Origin: Haemophilus sp.
Lineage (GTDB): Bacteria > Pseudomonadota > Gammaproteobacteria > Enterobacterales > Pasteurellaceae
Assembly (NCBI GenBank): GCA_019423025.1
Contig: JAHZCD010000010.1
Span: 17,230-81,229 of the forward strand
Direction: 5' to 3'
Length of the DNA: 64,000 bases
A program made the translations under genes and the position numbers. How positions within the stretch are numbered: position 1 is the stretch's first letter; every line of letters starts with the position of its first letter. The notes below the pieces were generated by a model. The model worked only from the letters and a program-made list of their open reading frames with translations, ran no database searches and was not told where the DNA came from. Positions 15,808 through 24,656 of the stretch are shown here, piece after piece.

Positions 15808-16398
15808 TTATTGCTCAATTTTTATACCAATATTGGAGATTCCCTCCTGCTTTATCTCGTTTCGGAGGGATAAAATCAAGTCTACATCGCGTTTTTCACA
15901 GTCTTTGAGTAAGCGATAGATTTGCCATTGAAGGTCTAATTCTTCTTCAATTTCTTCACGGCCTTTCAGTTCAGTTTCAGAAAGATCACGATCTTCTTGT
16001 GTTTCTAACAAAGAACAAACCGTGCCTAATGAAATTTGGCTGATTTGAATTGCTTTTTCAAGTGTCTCGCCCGCGATAATCGCATGCAACAATTCACCTA
16101 GCGCTTCACAAGCATCGAGAGCAGGTACCACACCAAAGAAGTCATAATCATTCACATCAGGAATAATTTCTTCAAGTTTCTCTAATTGGTTCTCGAAATT
16201 AATCTTTGCCTCTTTAACCGTTAGAAATTCCCACACTAAGTTTAAAATGTTGTGATAGGTTTTGTCTGCAGGCTTTTGTTCCGTCATTTGGCAGAATAGG
16301 GCAAAGTTAGGTGCCATACGCTCGCATAAGCAAGCCATAAAGGTCAGATGTTGCCAGCTTTCGAGATTTTCGAGACGCTTGTGAATCGGATTTCGCAT
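15808..16398 (-). CDS. yjaG: YjaG family protein (DUF416)
   Basis: A soluble 196-residue protein of the DUF416/YjaG family, with no proven function. It is largely helical and acidic, rich in Glu and Leu (ETQEDRDLSETELKGREEIEEELDL split over about 150-175), with no signal peptide. MRNPIHKRLENLESWQHLTFMA at the start matches the family. It lies between hupA and hemE as in E. coli, 11 bases downstream of hemE, so probably co-transcribed with hemE. Confidence 0.83.
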   Translation of the reverse strand: MRNPIHKRLENLESWQHLTFMACLCERMAPNFALFCQMTEQKPADKTYHNILNLVWEFLTVKEAKINFENQLEKLEEIIPDVNDYDFFGVVPALDACEALGELLHAIIAGETLEKAIQISQISLGTVCSLLETQEDRDLSETELKGREEIEEELDLQWQIYRLLKDCEKRDVDLILSLRNEIKQEGISNIGIKIEQ

Positions 16399-16409
16399 TT
16401 TTTTCTCGC

Positions 16410-17474
16410 TTATTTATGATAGGCTTTAGAGAACTCATGAATCGCATCCACGAAGATTTTTGGCGCACTTTCCGGCACATCTTGGTGAATACCATGACCT
16501 AAATTAAACACGTGTCCGCTACCTTGGCCAAAATCAGCTAAAATTGACCGCACTTCTTGCTCAATACGTTCTGCCGGGGCATATAACACGCTTGGATCCA
16601 TATTGCCTTGTAGTGCCACTTTATGGCCTACTTGTGCTTTCGCATCAGCCAAATTAACGGTCCAGTCTAATCCGAGCGCATCACATCCTGTATTTGCCAT
16701 GGCTTCTAACCATAACCCGCCGCCTTTAGTAAATAAAGTCACCGGTACTTTACGGCCATCGTGTTCACGAATTAAACCATCGACGATTTTGTGCATATAT
16801 TGCAGAGAGAAGTCTAAATATTCACGATGACCTAACACACCGCCCCAAGTATCAAATACCATGACCGCTTGTGCACCTGCTTTGATTTGCGCGTTTAAGT
16901 ATAAAATCACGGAATCCGCCACTTTATCTAATAAAAGATGCAAAGTTTGCGGTTCGGCATACATCATTTTTTTGATTTTATTGAAGGTTTTGCTGCTACC
17001 ACCTTCAACCATATAAGTCGCCAGTGTCCACGGGCTACCAGAGAAACCAATCAGTGGCACTTCGCCTTTTAATTCACGACGAATTGTGCGCACCGCATTC
17101 ATCACATATTGAAGTTCGCCTTCAGGGTCAGGAATCGGTAAATTTTCGACCGCACTTTTGTTTTCAATTGGATGAGCAAATTTCGGGCCTTCACCTGCAC
17201 CAAAACTTAATCCTAAGCCCATCGCATCAGGAATAGTCAGAATATCTGAAAATAAAATAGCCGCATCTAAAGCATAGCGACGAAGTGGTTGTAAGGTGAC
17301 TTCGCAAGCTAAATCCGCATTACGGCAAAGAGACATAAAATCGCCCGCTTCAGCGCGTGTTGCTTTATATTCAGGCAAATAGCGTCCCGCTTGTCGCATC
17401 ATCCATACGGGTGTCATATCCACTGGTTCACGTAATAAGGCTCTTAAATAACGATCATTTTTTAATTCAGACAT
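16410..17474 (-). CDS. hemE: Uroporphyrinogen decarboxylase HemE
   Basis: Converts uroporphyrinogen III to coproporphyrinogen III in haem synthesis, in the cytoplasm. I start it at 17474 (354 residues, the usual length), where aaagga precedes MSELKNDRYL; the frame could open at 17525 but that lies in nudC. Motifs PVWMMRQAGRYLPEY (about 20-34), SDILTIPDAMG (about 85) with the catalytic Asp, and GFSGSPWTLATYMVEG (about 140) are present, and the gene looks intact. Two uptake sequences lie inside. Its presence shows haem-precursor synthesis and argues against H. influenzae. Confidence 0.96.
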   Translation of the reverse strand: MSELKNDRYLRALLREPVDMTPVWMMRQAGRYLPEYKATRAEAGDFMSLCRNADLACEVTLQPLRRYALDAAILFSDILTIPDAMGLGLSFGAGEGPKFAHPIENKSAVENLPIPDPEGELQYVMNAVRTIRRELKGEVPLIGFSGSPWTLATYMVEGGSSKTFNKIKKMMYAEPQTLHLLLDKVADSVILYLNAQIKAGAQAVMVFDTWGGVLGHREYLDFSLQYMHKIVDGLIREHDGRKVPVTLFTKGGGLWLEAMANTGCDALGLDWTVNLADAKAQVGHKVALQGNMDPSVLYAPAERIEQEVRSILADFGQGSGHVFNLGHGIHQDVPESAPKIFVDAIHEFSKAYHK

Positions 17475-17484
17475 GGGCTTTCCT

Positions 17485-18279
17485 TTATTTATTTTGTTCC
17501 GCTTTGCAAAGCTCAAGCGTAGCATTAATTAATTTGAGTGCGATAGTACCTGTTGGCGGTAATTCTGGCAAGGGGGCCGCGCTAGAAAACCATTGTGCAT
17601 CATGCAGTTCTGTTTCTTGCAGTTGAATTTCTCCGCTGTCGTAATCAGCTAAAAAGCCCACCATTTGTGAATTCGGGAACGCCCAAGGTTGACTACCGAA
17701 ATAGCGAATATTTTTAATGCGAATGCCGGTTTCTTCAAACACTTCGCGACGAACGGCATCTTCGAAGGTTTCACCCACTTCCACAAAACCAGCTAGCGTG
17801 GTGTACATCCCCGCTTTGCCAGGCGTGTAATGGCGTTTATGGTTGGCTAATAAAATCTCAGTACCACGGCGAACGGCGACAATAATCGAAGGGCAAATAA
17901 CTGGATAAGTGCGATAGCCACAACTTGTACATTGAACCGCAAGCTCATCGTGAGTTTGTTCCGCTTTTTGACCGCACTTTCCGCAGAATTGGTGGGTTTT
18001 CAAAAAATGATTGATTTCGATGCCCCGGCTTAATAAATGAAAATCTTCAGTCGGTAAGGACAACAAACTCCGTAAGGAAAGGTATTCTCGTTCATCTTGA
18101 TCATTTTCTGCCACAAGCCATAAAGGTTGTGATTTCCATTTCCCGAGCAACATTGCTTTTTGTGTTGTGAGGTCGAGTTCCTTTGCTGCTCCAAAAGGCA
18201 GATCATTTTCCTGCCAATAAAGCGTCGATCCTTTGGTGAATAGCCAATATCCCTGATCTTCGGGCTGAATTGCTTTCAT
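17485..18279 (-). CDS. nudC: NAD+ diphosphatase / NAD-capped RNA decapping hydrolase NudC
   Basis: Nudix hydrolase that splits NAD(H) to NMN(H) and AMP and removes NAD caps from RNA. From 18279 it has 264 residues; the upstream MTALLK opening lies in an uptake sequence and has no ribosome-binding site. Zinc ligands CGKCGQ and CTSCGY are near residues 103 and 121. The Nudix box GFVEVGETFEDAVRREVFEETG is near 165-185 and the NudC-specific SQPWAFPNS follows. In organisms that need external NAD (V factor) this enzyme matters for NAD turnover. It is 11 bases upstream of hemE. Confidence 0.95.
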   Translation of the reverse strand: MKAIQPEDQGYWLFTKGSTLYWQENDLPFGAAKELDLTTQKAMLLGKWKSQPLWLVAENDQDEREYLSLRSLLSLPTEDFHLLSRGIEINHFLKTHQFCGKCGQKAEQTHDELAVQCTSCGYRTYPVICPSIIVAVRRGTEILLANHKRHYTPGKAGMYTTLAGFVEVGETFEDAVRREVFEETGIRIKNIRYFGSQPWAFPNSQMVGFLADYDSGEIQLQETELHDAQWFSSAAPLPELPPTGTIALKLINATLELCKAEQNK

Positions 18280-18300
18280 ATTTTTCTCTTTTTGTTTCAA

Positions 18301-18309
18301 AAGTGCGGT
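18301..18309 (+). repeat. DNA uptake sequence
   Basis: Exact AAGTGCGGT in the intergenic region between nudC and the DUF3290 gene. Confidence 0.9.
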
Positions 18310-18426
18310 CATTATAAAAGGGATTTTTCGGAAAAACGAATTTAATTTATGTAATAAAAATAGCCAGCCAGTTTTCCTTGTGCTACAGTGGCAACCTGTT
18401 TTTCTCTTTAAAATTAGGAATGCAAA

Positions 18427-18882
18427 ATGTCTTTTTTCTCTTTTGCTTTTTTAGAAAATTCGATGTCTTTCCAAGGTTATCTTAAATATATCGCCATTTT
18501 TGTCTCGCTAGGTGCGTTGTTTGTCGTGACAAGCTTATATTTGCGTCATCGGTTACAAACCAAATATCGTGATCTCAGTATCATTTTTCTTTTATTAATC
18601 ATTTTTTTGCTCGGTGTGCAATATAACCAATATGAGCGAAGTGAAGTCTATGCAGCTGATACCTCTCGCGTGGTGACATTTTTAAATTCGGTGAAAGACA
18701 GTCAAAATTTACAGAAAGAAGATATTCGTACCAATAGCCGTACATTAAAGAACGGCATGATTTTAAATATTCGGGATCAGTATTTCGAAGTCCATTTTAA
18801 TAATGATTTTTCAGCGTATACCTTATCCCCAATTAACTTAGTAAACCCGAATGTTACTGTGATTGATAAGGAGGATAAATAA
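18427..18882 (+). CDS. DUF3290 family membrane protein
   Basis: A 151-residue protein with an N-terminal hydrophobic segment, a second (LSIIFLLLIIFLLGVQ) near residue 60, and a C-terminal soluble domain of about 80 residues. The pattern and its pairing with a DUF421 protein match DUF3290, best known from Gram-positive bacteria such as lactobacilli and streptococci. The stop overlaps the next start (TAATG), and a perfect AAGGAGG for the next gene lies in its last codons. The function is unknown. The first in-frame start (18427) has weak signal; an internal ATG (MSFQGYLKY) at residue 13 is possible. Confidence 0.7.
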   Translation: MSFFSFAFLENSMSFQGYLKYIAIFVSLGALFVVTSLYLRHRLQTKYRDLSIIFLLLIIFLLGVQYNQYERSEVYAADTSRVVTFLNSVKDSQNLQKEDIRTNSRTLKNGMILNIRDQYFEVHFNNDFSAYTLSPINLVNPNVTVIDKEDK

Positions 18883-19517
18883 TGGATGGCTACACATTAT
18901 TAGGCTTGAAATTGGCCATGGGTATTATTGGACTCGTACTTCAAATTAACTTAATGGGCAAAGGTAACCTCGCGCCGACCTCTGCAATGGATCAAGTACA
19001 GAACTATGTGCTGGGTGGCATTATTGGTGGTGTCATTTATAGCGATAGTATTGGGGTCTTCCAGTTCTCTTTAGTACTCGTGCTTTGGACATTATTGGTT
19101 TTTACCCTCCGTTTTATCAAAAATCATAACAAATTAGTTAAATCCTTGATTGATGGCAAACCTGTTTGGGTGATTTCAAACGGTAAGGTAAAAACTGCTG
19201 AATGTATGAAAAATGGTATTACCGCTCATGATCTCATGTTCAAGTTGCGTGCAGCCGGTATCTATGAAATCAAAACGGTTAAACGAGCGGTATTTGAACA
19301 AAATGGACAACTTTCGATTATTCAATACGGTGATGATAACTTACGTTATCCATTAATTGTTGATGGTCAATTAGATGATGATATTTTAGAAATCATTGAT
19401 CGTGATGAAGACTGGGTTAAAGCCGAGTTAGATAAACAGAATCTCAAAGTAGACCAAGTGTATATTGGCGAATATTTAAATGGTCAGTTAGTGACACATT
19501 TATACGAAAACAAATAA
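18882..19517 (+). CDS. DUF421 (YetF-like) membrane protein
   Basis: A 211-residue protein with three N-terminal membrane segments (LGLKLAMGIIGLVLQINLMG; IIGGVIYS; FSLVLVLWTLLVFTL), then a cytoplasmic DUF421 domain with KPVWVISNGKVKTAECMKNG and LMFKLRAAGIYEIKTVKRAVFEQNGQLS, the family's hallmark strands. This domain is found in YetF/YdfR proteins, whose role in membranes or spore physiology is only partly known. Translation is coupled to the DUF3290 gene by TAATG with an ideal AAGGAGG. The two probably form a complex. Confidence 0.82.
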   Translation: MDGYTLLGLKLAMGIIGLVLQINLMGKGNLAPTSAMDQVQNYVLGGIIGGVIYSDSIGVFQFSLVLVLWTLLVFTLRFIKNHNKLVKSLIDGKPVWVISNGKVKTAECMKNGITAHDLMFKLRAAGIYEIKTVKRAVFEQNGQLSIIQYGDDNLRYPLIVDGQLDDDILEIIDRDEDWVKAELDKQNLKVDQVYIGEYLNGQLVTHLYENK

Positions 19518-19518
19518 A

Positions 19519-19552
19519 AAAAGACCGCACCTTAAAAGTGCGGTCTTTTTTT
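19519..19552. terminator. Uptake-sequence hairpin terminator, bidirectional
   Basis: AAAGACCGCAC / GTGCGGTCTTT (19520-19530 and 19538-19548) with T-runs both ways. The right arm is an exact uptake sequence; the left arm is one base off (ACCGCACCTT). It serves the DUF421 gene and convergent tyrP. Confidence 0.85.
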
Positions 19553-19560
19553 CGCTCATT

Positions 19561-20775
19561 TTAACCGACAACAAAAGGTAAATAACCCGCTCGGATGGCA
19601 AAAGGAATTGAAGTAATCATCACCCCAAGCACCAATACAAGTACTAACAATGCTTTACCGCCCCACACTCTGTATGGCAAGTTAGGATGAATCGCACGTG
19701 CTTTCCAAACTAATGCTACCGGTAAAACCACGGCGTAGAACGCGAACATTTGACCAGCATAACCCAGAGCGAGAATAAAACCTTCCGGATAGAAAAGGGA
19801 GAAAAGCACAGGGGGAATAAAGGTCATTAAACCTAATGAAATGCGTCCTGCGTGGATATCAAAAGATTGTTTGAGCAAGTCTTCAATACATTCTAACAAG
19901 CCTAATGCCACACCTAAGAATGAAGTGACCAATGCTAAAGTGGAGAAGATTTTTACCGCATTCGCAATAATTGGGCTTTGGGTGATTTCTAAGGTTGCTT
20001 TCACCAAGCCATTTAACGTGGCGTCTTCACGTAAAATTTGTAAAAACTCATTTTGGCTGAGTAAGCCGTGCGTAGAAAGCTGCCATAAAAAGTAAGCAAA
20101 TAATGTGATGCCAGAACCCACTAAAATCGCAATGCGTAAGGATTTGACGTTGCCGTCTAAGTATTTATTTAAACTTGGAATCGAACCATGGAAACCAAAT
20201 GCGGTGAAAAATACAGGGCTTGCAGAAATAATTAAGGCGTTATCAATTGGCATCGCCATTAAGTTATCAAATTTGATGTTCGGTAGCATTAACGCGAGCA
20301 CTAAGATAAAAGCAGCAATCATCACAAAGAATAAAACACGATTGATTTTGTCCACACTGTGCGTACCAATCACAATAAAACTGCCGAAGAAAATCGTAAA
20401 CACAAGCACCGCGATTTTATTCATGGTGTCTTTATCGTCCATGGCTGGGAGTAAATCCATTAATAAGGAACCACCACCACTTACGTAAGCGGCAATTAAA
20501 GCATATAAGAAGACAATTAAAACAGCGGTGGAAATAATTCGCCCTGCTTTACCAAAATATTGTGCAGCAAGTGTGCCGATCCCCGCATCGCTGTCAGCGG
20601 TTTGATACAGTTCAACGAATAAAAGTGCGGTGAAAGTGAGTACCGCCCACAAGCCAAGTAATAAGAAAACAGTCGCCGTTAAGCCAATCCCTGCAGAGGT
20701 GAGTGGCATTGCCAACATCCCCGCCCCAATCATGGTTCCTGCAACAAGTAAGGTACTTCCCACGGTCTTGTTCAT
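19561..20775 (-). CDS. tyrP: Aromatic amino acid transporter TyrP (HAAAP family)
   Basis: Inner-membrane proton symporter for tyrosine. The 404 residues start with the HAAAP signature MNKTVGSTLLVAGTMIGAGMLAMP and have about eleven membrane segments. FHGSIPSLNKYLDGNVKSLR near 205 is a family loop. Tyrosine rather than tryptophan is suggested by similarity to TyrP at the N-terminus and the length; Mtr-like specificity cannot be excluded. An uptake sequence lies at about 20622 in the frame. The start has a good site (aaggaagataaa). Confidence 0.9.
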   Translation of the reverse strand: MNKTVGSTLLVAGTMIGAGMLAMPLTSAGIGLTATVFLLLGLWAVLTFTALLFVELYQTADSDAGIGTLAAQYFGKAGRIISTAVLIVFLYALIAAYVSGGGSLLMDLLPAMDDKDTMNKIAVLVFTIFFGSFIVIGTHSVDKINRVLFFVMIAAFILVLALMLPNIKFDNLMAMPIDNALIISASPVFFTAFGFHGSIPSLNKYLDGNVKSLRIAILVGSGITLFAYFLWQLSTHGLLSQNEFLQILREDATLNGLVKATLEITQSPIIANAVKIFSTLALVTSFLGVALGLLECIEDLLKQSFDIHAGRISLGLMTFIPPVLFSLFYPEGFILALGYAGQMFAFYAVVLPVALVWKARAIHPNLPYRVWGGKALLVLVLVLGVMITSIPFAIRAGYLPFVVG

Positions 20776-20884
20776 TTTATCTTCCTTAGGTTGTAATAAT
20801 AAATTTACAATGATTGTATTTTAATCTTTACAGCGTGTAAAGTAGGGAAAACAAAATTCTTCTACAAAATGTACGGTAGAAATG

Positions 20885-20893
20885 ACCGCACTT
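20885..20893 (-). repeat. DNA uptake sequence
   Basis: Exact complement ACCGCACTT between divergent tyrP and yicC. Confidence 0.9.
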
Positions 20894-20951
20894 TCTCGAT
20901 AAAATAGCCGGCAAATCAATTAAGACAAGAGACAATAGTAGGAGAGAGCTT

Positions 20952-21815
20952 ATGATTTATAGTATGACAGCCTTTGCACGCCTTGAAATCAAGAAGGATT
21001 GGGGCGATGCAGTTTGGGAAATTCGTTCGGTTAACCAACGTTATTTGGAGAACTTTTTCCGCTTGCCAGAGCTATTCCGTGGCTTGGAAAATGCTTTGCG
21101 TGAGAAACTTCGTCAAAATCTGACTCGCGGTAAAATTGAATGTTCATTGCGTATTGATAGCAAAAAGCAAGCAGCGGCTGAACTCAATTTAAATAAAGAG
21201 TTGGCGAATCAAGTTATCCAATCTTTACAATGGATTAAGTCGCAAGCTGGTGAGGGCGAAATCAATTTGGCGGATGTATTGCGTTATCCTGGCGTGGTAG
21301 AAGCGACTGAGCAAGATTTAGATGCGATTAGTCAAGATTTGTTGACAGCTTTTGATGAGTTGTTGGTGGAGTTTATTGCAATGCGTGGCCGTGAAGGCGA
21401 AAAATTACAAGCCATTATTCAACAACGTTTAGATGGCATTACGGTAGAAGCCGAAAAAGTGCGGTCACAAATGCCGGCAGTTTTACAATGGCAGCGTGAG
21501 CGTTTATTGCAACGTTTTGAAGAAGCGAAAATTCAACTTGATCCACAACGTGTCGAACAAGAAATGATTTTATTGGCGCAACGTGTGGATGTGGCGGAAG
21601 AATTAGATCGTCTGCAAATGCACGTGAAAGAAACCAACAACATCTTGAAAAAAGGTGGAGCAGTGGGACGTAAACTGGACTTTATGATGCAAGAGCTAAA
21701 TCGTGAATCTAACACGTTAGCATCAAAATCCATTAATGCTGATATCACCGCTTCTGCCGTGGAATTAAAAGTATTAATCGAACAAATGCGTGAGCAAATT
21801 CAAAATCTTGAATAG
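20952..21815 (+). CDS. yicC: YicC family endoribonuclease-like protein
   Basis: A 287-residue soluble protein of the YicC/YloC family, whose members are endoribonucleases acting on some small RNAs. The start MIYSMTAFARLEI is diagnostic (SMTAFAR), NQRYLENFFRLPE follows, and the C-terminus has the conserved acidic helices (DVAEELDRLQMHV, GRKLDFMMQELNRESNTLASK). A good ribosome-binding site (taggagagagctt) precedes it. The uptake sequence near 21458 is in frame. ygfZ follows 8 bases on and is likely co-transcribed. Confidence 0.92.
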   Translation: MIYSMTAFARLEIKKDWGDAVWEIRSVNQRYLENFFRLPELFRGLENALREKLRQNLTRGKIECSLRIDSKKQAAAELNLNKELANQVIQSLQWIKSQAGEGEINLADVLRYPGVVEATEQDLDAISQDLLTAFDELLVEFIAMRGREGEKLQAIIQQRLDGITVEAEKVRSQMPAVLQWQRERLLQRFEEAKIQLDPQRVEQEMILLAQRVDVAEELDRLQMHVKETNNILKKGGAVGRKLDFMMQELNRESNTLASKSINADITASAVELKVLIEQMREQIQNLE

Positions 21816-21823
21816 GAAAAATC

Positions 21824-22663
21824 ATGGCAACATTCATTTCATTAAACCAATATGATTTGGTGGAAGTGGCCGGCGTGGATGCGGAGAAATATCTGCAAGG
21901 CCAATTAACTTGTGATGTGGTGCATTTGGCAGCAGGCGCTTCAACGCTTACAGCGCATTGTGATCCTAAAGGCAAAATGAACTCGTTGTTCCGCTTAATT
22001 AAGCTTTCAGCAGAACAGTTTTTGATTTTAATGCCGAAAGCTTTATTGGCTCCGCTCGATCATTTAAAAAAATACGCGGTGTTTTCAAAAGTCACTTTCC
22101 AAGTATTGGATTGGCAAATTGTCGGCTTGATTGGTGAAAAGTGCGGTCGAATTTACGCGCAGATTCAATTAGATATTGATGAAAACCGTGCAATTTTGAT
22201 CAATCCAACACCGTTAGATGTCACTTTTAATGGCGATGAAAAACAATGGCTTTGTGCGGATATTCAAGCGGGCTTACCAAGCTTGAGCGCGGAAACACAA
22301 AATGAATTTATCCCGCAGGCATTAAATCTACAAGCTATCGAACAAGCGATTTCTTTTACTAAAGGCTGTTATATCGGGCAAGAAACTGTCGCACGAGCCA
22401 AATACCGTGGCGCCAATAAACGTGCGATGTATGTGCTTTCGGGGGAAACCACGGTTACACCGAAAATCGGCAGCGAAATAGAAATGCAGTTAGAAACAGC
22501 TTGGCGTAAAACCGGCACTATCGTAAGTGCGGTCAATTTTGTCGGCGTTTTATGGTTACAAGTGGTGATGAATAACGATTTAGAAGAAGGGACGCATTTC
22601 CGTTTACCTGAAGATGGAACTGTTCTGAAAATTGAACCGTTACCTTATTCCATCAATAACTAA
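21824..22663 (+). CDS. ygfZ: Folate-binding tRNA-modifying/Fe-S maintenance protein YgfZ
   Basis: A 279-residue GcvT-like protein that binds folate and supports repair or assembly of certain Fe-S enzymes such as MiaB. The family motif K-G-C-Y-I-G-Q-E is present (TKGCYIGQETVARAKYRG, about 182-199), with the essential cysteine. The N-terminus DAEKYLQGQLTCDV is also conserved. Two uptake sequences lie inside. It follows yicC closely. Confidence 0.93.
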   Translation: MATFISLNQYDLVEVAGVDAEKYLQGQLTCDVVHLAAGASTLTAHCDPKGKMNSLFRLIKLSAEQFLILMPKALLAPLDHLKKYAVFSKVTFQVLDWQIVGLIGEKCGRIYAQIQLDIDENRAILINPTPLDVTFNGDEKQWLCADIQAGLPSLSAETQNEFIPQALNLQAIEQAISFTKGCYIGQETVARAKYRGANKRAMYVLSGETTVTPKIGSEIEMQLETAWRKTGTIVSAVNFVGVLWLQVVMNNDLEEGTHFRLPEDGTVLKIEPLPYSINN

Positions 22664-22692
22664 AAAATTTTATTTTAATTTGTTTTAAGCTT

Positions 22693-22731
22693 AAAAATCC
22701 TTGCTGGAGTCAATCTCTACAAGGATTTTTC
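22693..22731 (+). terminator. Terminator after ygfZ
   Basis: Stem AAAAATCCTTG (22693-22703) / CAAGGATTTTT (22720-22730), 16-base loop, followed by CTATT; the 3' arm itself carries the T-run. Confidence 0.8.
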
Positions 22732-22844
22732 TATTATGCATATTTGTAATGAAAATTTATTTTTTACCATGAATTATGCATTTTTATTGGTTTTTTTTAA
22801 GAGTTAAAATAATGTTATAAAGGGAAATGAAAAATGTTAAAAAA

Positions 22845-22866
22845 TTATGAGATCTTTGTCACATTT
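22845..22866 (+). promoter_or_regulatory. CRP binding site upstream of lldP
   Basis: TGAGA-tctttg-TCACA matches the CRP core TGTGA-N6-TCACA in 9 of 10 positions and is followed by TTT. The centre (22855.5) lies about 70 bases before the predicted transcription start, a position used by class I CRP activation. Confidence 0.7.
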
Positions 22867-22913
22867 TCAATTAACTACCACTAAATAGGGGTGGGTTTTT
22901 CATTAAGAATTCA

Positions 22914-22919
22914 TAGAAT
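22914..22919 (+). promoter_or_regulatory. Candidate -10 of the lldP promoter
   Basis: TAGAAT with no good -35 (GTGGGT 17 bases upstream), as expected for a CRP-dependent promoter. The start would be near 22926. The 290 bases between ygfZ and lldP contain only the terminator, CRP site and this promoter. Confidence 0.5.
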
Positions 22920-22953
22920 ACGCGCCACTTTTTAGTCGTACAGAGGAGTGATT

Positions 22954-24555
22954 ATGAGCTTGTCTTTTATTCTTAGTGTTTTTCCAATCATTTTATTGAT
23001 TTATTTAATGGTAAAGCGTAATGCGTTACCTTCTTATGTTGCATTACCTTGGATTGCAACCTTAGTGATGGGGGTTCACCTTCTTCATTTTAATACTGAC
23101 ATTGTAACGATCAGTGCCAATGTGACCGCCGCAATCGTAGCGGTTCAAACGCCAATTACTGTTATTTTTGGTGCGATTCTTTTCAACAAATTCTCAGAAG
23201 TGTCTGGCGCAACCGATACGATGCGTAAATGGTTAGGCAATATTAACCCAAACCCAGTTGCACAATTAATGATTATCGGCTGGGCATTTGCCTTTATGAT
23301 TGAGGGGGCGAGTGGCTTTGGTACACCTGCTGCGATTGCAGCGCCAATCTTAATGGGGTTAGGATTTAATCCATTAAAAGTCGCCATGTTAGCCTTAGTA
23401 ATGAACTCTGTACCGGTTTCTTTTGGTGCGGTAGGTACCCCGACATGGTTTGGTTTTGGACCGTTAAAATTAGATTCAAAATCGATTCTTGAAATTGGTT
23501 CGATGACAGCGTTTGTCCACTCAATTGCCGCATTAGTGATTCCATTGATGGCATTACGCATCATGGTAACTTGGAAAGAGATCCGTCAAAATATCGTTTT
23601 CATTTATATCAGCGTATTCTCTTGCGTGATTCCTTACTTCTTAATTGCACAATTTAACTATGAATTCCCATCATTAGTCGGTGGTGCAATTGGTCTCTTT
23701 ATTTCTGTATTTGTGGCAAATAAAGGTATTGGTTTAGCGAAAGTAGAAAATAATTTAGATAATAATGCCGTAAGTGCGAGCCAAGTTGCTAAAGCGTTAT
23801 TACCAACTGGTTTATTAATTTTATTCTTAATCATTACACGTATTCCGGAATTTGGCTTAAAAGGCTTAATGAATAACAAAGATGTGTGGCTCTCTACCAC
23901 ATTAGGTTCATTAGGCACATTTGAAGTCAGCAAAGGTTTAATTTTTAGTTTGAAAAACATCTTCGGTTCAGAAGTGAGTGAAAGCTACAAACTACTTTAT
24001 GTGCCTGCGTTAATTCCATTTGTAATTACTGTATTAATTTCATTACCACTTTTCGGAGTGAACTTCAGCAGAACAAAAGGCATTTTTAGTGCAAGCTTAA
24101 GCCAAGTAAAAAATCCATTTATCGCCTTAATGGGGGCTTTAGTAATGGTAAACTTAATGTTAGTGGGTGGTGAGCATTCTATGGTGAAAATCATAGGTCG
24201 TACCTTTGCAGAGGTGACTGGTAGTGACTGGACAATCTTCTCTTCCTTCTTAGGCGCGGTAGGTGCATTCTTCTCAGGGTCAAATACTGTATCTAACTTA
24301 ACATTTGGTAGCGTACAGTTATCCACAGCTGAAACCACGGGGTTATCTGTGACCTTAATCCTCGCCTTACAATCAGTAGGTGGTGCGATGGGTAATATGG
24401 TATGTATTAATAATATTGTAGCGGTTTCTTCTGTATTGAATATCCAAAACAAAGAAGGAACAATTATTAAGACAACGATTGTGCCAATGGTAGTTTACGG
24501 TATTATTGCTGCCCTTTGCGCAAGTTTCTTAATTCCGCTATTCTATACACTCTAA
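22954..24555 (+). CDS. lldP: L-lactate permease LldP
   Basis: Inner-membrane L-lactate/proton symporter of 533 residues with about thirteen membrane segments. I start at 22954 (MSLSFILSVFP), preceded by GAGGAG, rather than the GTG two codons upstream. Family motifs: EGASGFGTPAAIAAPIL (about 110), VPVSFGAVGTPTWFG (about 155), FSGSNTVSNLTFG and the C-terminal SVGGAMGNMVCINNIVAV (about 470). It lies directly ahead of lutABC, so uptake and oxidation of lactate, a host-derived carbon source, are encoded together. The upstream CRP site suggests repression when sugar is plentiful. Confidence 0.95.
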   Translation: MSLSFILSVFPIILLIYLMVKRNALPSYVALPWIATLVMGVHLLHFNTDIVTISANVTAAIVAVQTPITVIFGAILFNKFSEVSGATDTMRKWLGNINPNPVAQLMIIGWAFAFMIEGASGFGTPAAIAAPILMGLGFNPLKVAMLALVMNSVPVSFGAVGTPTWFGFGPLKLDSKSILEIGSMTAFVHSIAALVIPLMALRIMVTWKEIRQNIVFIYISVFSCVIPYFLIAQFNYEFPSLVGGAIGLFISVFVANKGIGLAKVENNLDNNAVSASQVAKALLPTGLLILFLIITRIPEFGLKGLMNNKDVWLSTTLGSLGTFEVSKGLIFSLKNIFGSEVSESYKLLYVPALIPFVITVLISLPLFGVNFSRTKGIFSASLSQVKNPFIALMGALVMVNLMLVGGEHSMVKIIGRTFAEVTGSDWTIFSSFLGAVGAFFSGSNTVSNLTFGSVQLSTAETTGLSVTLILALQSVGGAMGNMVCINNIVAVSSVLNIQNKEGTIIKTTIVPMVVYGIIAALCASFLIPLFYTL

Positions 24556-24567
24556 AACAGATGCCAA

Positions 24568-24603
24568 AAGCAACCGTACTTTGTGGGCGGTTGCTTAACT
24601 TTT
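24568..24603 (+). terminator. Intercistronic hairpin between lldP and lutA
   Basis: Stem AAGCAACCG (24568-24576) / CGGTTGCTT (24588-24596), then AACTTTT. A partial terminator that could lower lutABC relative to lldP, or protect the lldP 3' end. One arm includes a degenerate uptake sequence (ACCGTACTTT). Confidence 0.55.
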
Positions 24604-24656
24604 GTCGAAAATTTTACTTTTATTTTCTATTTCTATTACTGTTGGAGTAATTATTT

